This document shows, piece by piece, positions 6,423 through 8,001 of a stretch of DNA of 8,001 nt. Numbering within the stretch: position 1 is the first letter of the stretch; the number at the start of each line of letters is the position of its first letter. Source of the stretch: an uncultured Sutterella sp. (GTDB taxonomy: Bacteria; Pseudomonadota; Gammaproteobacteria; Burkholderiales; Burkholderiaceae_F); assembly GCA_905206365.1 (NCBI GenBank), contig CAJLHF010000068.1, positions 1 through 8,001 on the forward strand, read 5' to 3'. Position numbers and translations under genes: made by a program. The notes below the pieces were generated by a model. It had not been told where the DNA came from. It did not search any database and saw only the letters and a list, made by a program, of their open reading frames with translations.

Positions 6423-6896
6423 ATGTTGTTTCCGACTCTCTATCGCGAAAATCTCTTCGACGGTCTCGATCCCTTTGATCGGATGATGAACGGCACGAAC
6501 GGCTGGGGCCTTGAATTCCCGAGCGAAAAGCGCGATCCGCTCTTCGGCAAGCACGCCGCGCGCGTGATGCGCACCGACATCCGGGAACTCAAGACGGGTT
6601 ACGAGATCGACATCGATCTGCCGGGCTTCAAGAAGGAGGACGTCACGGCCGAACTGAAGGACGGCTATCTGACGATCTCCGCCTCGAAGTCGCTCGAACG
6701 CAAGGGCGATGAAAAAGAACACGGCCACTATCTGCGGCGCGAGCGTTACGAAGGTTCGTGCTCTCGGAGCTTCTACGTGGGCGAAGCCGTGAAGGAAGAA
6801 GACGTCAAAGCGAAGTTCGAGGACGGGATCCTCAAAATCTCGATTCCGAAGAAGGAAGCCGCAGCGCCCGAAAAACGCATGATCGCGATCGAATAA
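6423..6896 (+). CDS. Small heat shock protein, Hsp20/alpha-crystallin family
   Basis: A 157-residue cytoplasmic holdase chaperone that binds unfolding proteins in large oligomers without ATP. The start at 6423 is set by CGGAGGA seven bases upstream; an upstream in-frame ATG at 6354 falls within the structured leader and gives an unrelated N-terminus. Residues 1-47 form the variable N-terminal arm (MLFPTLYREN, DPFDRMM). The alpha-crystallin domain covers about 48-143, with DIDLPGFKKEDV (63-74), LTISASK (83-89), RSFYVGEAVKEEDVKAKFEDG (115-135) and the conserved end GILKISIPKK (135-144). The C-terminal IAI (154-156) is the I-x-I oligomerisation motif. Flanked by a sigma32 promoter upstream and a strong terminator downstream, so it is a monocistronic heat-inducible unit. 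Confidence 0.96.
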   Translation: MLFPTLYRENLFDGLDPFDRMMNGTNGWGLEFPSEKRDPLFGKHAARVMRTDIRELKTGYEIDIDLPGFKKEDVTAELKDGYLTISASKSLERKGDEKEHGHYLRRERYEGSCSRSFYVGEAVKEEDVKAKFEDGILKISIPKKEAAAPEKRMIAIE

Positions 6897-6906
6897 ATTA
6901 TCGAGC

Positions 6907-6996
6907 GTGTAACTCGTAACCGGCGGGCGGCTCGGAACATTCCTAACGAGGGGTGACGAGGTCGCTCGTGAGGCTTCGGAACACCCGTGGTTACAC
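6907..6996 (+). other. Nested inverted repeats in the small heat shock 3' region
   Basis: GTGTAAC (6907-6913) is complementary to GTTACAC (6990-6996). Inside, GGGTG (6951-6955) pairs with CACCC (6982-6986) and encloses ACGAG-GTCG-CTCGT (6956-6969). Between the stop codon and the terminator this could fold as one RNA domain of about 90 bases. No RNA family was recognised and no protein is encoded. The stems are short. Confidence 0.3.
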
Positions 6997-7018
6997 CCGT
7001 TTTAATTTGCAATGCTTC

Positions 7019-7056
7019 GGCCCGTTTCCCGGATTTTCAGGAAACGGGCCTTTTTT
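7019..7056 (+). terminator. Rho-independent terminator after the small heat shock gene
   Basis: A perfect 11-bp stem, GGCCCGTTTCC (7019-7029) with GGAAACGGGCC (7040-7050) around a 10-base loop, is followed at once by six T and further T-rich sequence. It lies 122 bp past the stop codon and isolates the heat shock gene from mdaB. Confidence 0.93.
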
Positions 7057-7127
7057 CTCTCTTTTTCCCACTTTCGGCCGATCCCGAACCCACGCCTTAG
7101 GCAGCATCCGACGGATCCGCCAAAGGC

Positions 7128-7133
7128 TAGAAT
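7128..7133 (+). promoter_or_regulatory. Putative -10 box for mdaB
   Basis: TAGAAT stands 73 bp upstream of the mdaB ATG and just past the preceding terminator. No TTGACA-like -35 is evident at 16-18 bp, so an activator may be needed. Transcription would start near 7140. Confidence 0.35.
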
Positions 7134-7155
7134 CGTATCCTTTCAGAAATTTTTC

Positions 7156-7189
7156 ACGGGGTGCCTCCGGCTTTCGGACAGCCCCCCGT
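7156..7189 (+). promoter_or_regulatory. Leader hairpin just upstream of the mdaB ribosome binding site
   Basis: ACGGGG (7156-7161) pairs with CCCCGT (7184-7189); inside it TCCG (7166-7169) pairs with CGGA (7175-7178) around GCTTT. The structure ends two bases before the GGAGA Shine-Dalgarno (7192-7196). It could affect mRNA stability or translation. There is no T-run, so it is not a terminator. Confidence 0.35.
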
Positions 7190-7206
7190 TCGGAGATCAT
7201 TCCATC

Positions 7207-7791
7207 ATGCCCCACCATGCTCTTTTTCTTGACGCGGGTTGCAACTACGCCCACTCCTCGGGCGCACTCTCGCACGCGTTCGTCGACCTTGGCCGCCGAA
7301 CCCTCGAATCGCTCGGTTGGACGACGGACGTCACCCGCATCGACGACGGCTGGGACGTCGAAGCAGAAGCAGAAAAAATCCTCGCTGCCGACCTCATCAT
7401 CGTGCAGACACCCGGCTGGTGGATGAGCACGCCCTGGAAATTCAAGAAGTACCAGGACGAAGTTTTCGTTTCGCCCAAGATCTGCGGCACGGACGGACGC
7501 ACCCGCACGGATCCGACCCGCAACTACGGCAAAGGCGGCATCCTCACCGACAAGCACTACCTCCTCTCATCTACGTGGAACGCTCCCGTCGAAGCCTTCG
7601 ACGACCCGAACGACTTCTTCGGCGGGGTCGGGATCGACGGCGTCTTCCTGCCGCTTCACCGAACGATGGCCTTCCTCGGCATGAAGCCCCTGCCCTCCTT
7701 TATGGCCAACGACGTCCTCAAGAACCCGCAGATCGAAGCGGACATGGCGCGCTTTGTCGAACACCTCAAGAATGCCGTCAAGGAGCTCTGA
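7207..7791 (+). CDS. mdaB: NAD(P)H:quinone oxidoreductase MdaB (modulator of drug activity B)
   Basis: A 194-residue flavodoxin-fold enzyme that binds FAD and reduces quinones by two electrons, avoiding semiquinone radicals; cytoplasmic, linked to oxidative and antibacterial stress. Length and motifs follow E. coli MdaB (193 residues) throughout: the N-terminal strand and AHSSGAL loop (15-21), QTPGWWMSTPWKFKKYQDEVF (67-87), DGRTRTDPTRNYGKGG (96-111), YLLSSTWNAPVEAF (118-131), FFGGVGIDGVFLPLH (137-151), and FLGMKPLPSFMANDVLKNP (156-174). The start at 7207 is chosen because GGAGA lies ten bases upstream and MPHHALFLDAG begins the first beta strand; the open frame extends further upstream, across the terminator, and that part is not coding. 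It has its own promoter region. The order two-component pair then mdaB recalls E. coli qseBC-ygiZ-mdaB. Confidence 0.96.
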   Translation: MPHHALFLDAGCNYAHSSGALSHAFVDLGRRTLESLGWTTDVTRIDDGWDVEAEAEKILAADLIIVQTPGWWMSTPWKFKKYQDEVFVSPKICGTDGRTRTDPTRNYGKGGILTDKHYLLSSTWNAPVEAFDDPNDFFGGVGIDGVFLPLHRTMAFLGMKPLPSFMANDVLKNPQIEADMARFVEHLKNAVKEL

Positions 7792-7838
7792 TCGACTCCT
7801 TCGTGCCTGAGACCGGGCGACCTTGACCGATACCCCGG

Positions 7839-7864
7839 GCCCCCGCGGATCCCGGGGGCGCTTT
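7839..7864 (+). terminator. Putative terminator after mdaB
   Basis: GCCCCCG (7839-7845) pairs with CGGGGGC (7853-7859) around a 7-base loop, 48 bp after the mdaB stop. The stem is very stable but the T-tract is only CTTTC, so termination may be partial. Confidence 0.5.
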
Positions 7865-7899
7865 CGTACGGCATTGCCGTTTCCTCGCCCCCGACTCCC

Positions 7900-7905
7900 T
7901 ATAAT
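7900..7905 (+). promoter_or_regulatory. Putative -10 box reading rightward into the second element end
   Basis: A perfect TATAAT. TTGCCG (7874-7879) upstream is spaced 20 bp away, longer than ideal; CCGTTT at 17 bp is a poor -35. A transcript starting near 7912 would run into the inverted element end at 7948. It may be the promoter of a gene formerly or still located to the right. Confidence 0.45.
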
Positions 7906-7947
7906 CGCGGCATCGCTACGTTCCGAGCCCTTCCATCGCTTCTACCT

Positions 7948-8001
7948 TTGACTTCCTCCCCGCCCTAAAGGGCGGGGATTCCTTAGGCCGCGCGGTCGCG
8001 C
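7948..8001 (-). mobile_element. Second IS200/IS605-type right end, inverted relative to the first, partial
   Basis: On the reverse strand the order is as in the left copy: a GAC-rich lead (from 7997), GGAATC, a perfect 9-bp hairpin (TCCCCGCCC 7957-7965 with GGGCGGGGA 7970-7978, loop TAAA) and GAGGAAGTCAA ending at 7948. The stem is better paired than in the left copy, while the tail has AAGTCAA instead of ATGTCAA, so the copies are related but diverged. In the frame matching the left copy's SVGNLRPL, this one reads GLRNPRPLGRGGSQ and stops (7942-7944) in the flank, as tnpB tails sometimes do. The element body, if present, lies right of the window on the reverse strand. Confidence 0.6.

Noticed and set aside
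6897..7018. tRNA or known small RNA in the GC-rich stretch after the heat shock gene
   Set aside because: No T-loop GTTCRA pattern or cloverleaf arms could be found; only generic stems are present.
7012..7206. Upstream extension of MdaB
   Set aside because: The extension runs through the rho-independent terminator and the leader hairpin; MdaB proteins start at the position equivalent to 7207.

Overview
The window is a compact, high-GC bacterial chromosomal segment. It has strong GC preference at third codon positions, short intergenic gaps, AGGAGG-type ribosome binding sites and sigma70-like TATAAT boxes. The gene set (a PhnD-type sensor kinase resembling TtrS, a QseB/QseC-like two-component pair, a beta/gamma-proteobacterial MdaB) points to a betaproteobacterium. 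My inference is a Burkholderiales gut commensal of the Sutterellaceae type (Sutterella, Parasutterella, Mesosutterella and relatives). This rests on recognised protein families, not on a marker gene.

Layout, left to right. Positions 1-53 are the right-hand end of an IS200/IS605-type (tnpB-like) element whose body lies outside the window. The next genes are on the minus strand: a DUF4261 protein (2114-2905) followed 51 bp downstream by a sensor histidine kinase with a periplasmic PhnD-like binding domain (50-2062). The kinase's stop codon is formed by the element sequence. Upstream of DUF4261, on the same strand, lies a decayed, multiply frameshifted remnant of a RibD_C/dihydrofolate-reductase-family gene (about 3096-3545).

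The plus strand then carries a two-component pair, an OmpR-type response regulator (3695-4369) and a sensor kinase (4392-6182). It continues with a small heat shock protein (6423-6896) behind a near-consensus sigma32 promoter and a long structured leader that can mask its Shine-Dalgarno. A strong rho-independent terminator follows (7019-7056), and then the quinone reductase mdaB (7207-7791) with its own leader hairpin and a GC-rich putative terminator. A perfect TATAAT lies at 7900-7905. About 43 bp beyond it, a second copy of the IS605-type end begins (7948-8001) in inverted orientation.

The main theme is envelope and stress sensing: two membrane sensor kinases, a heat-inducible chaperone and a quinone reductase. 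The order QseB-like, QseC-like, then mdaB resembles the E. coli qseB-qseC-ygiZ-mdaB neighbourhood. The most unusual signals are the two inward-facing IS605/omegaRNA-like ends that bracket the window, the decayed reductase gene with a visible 5-bp tandem duplication, and the combined sigma32 plus candidate RNA-thermometer control of the small heat shock gene. I found no CRISPR array, tRNA, rRNA or clear novel defence system.
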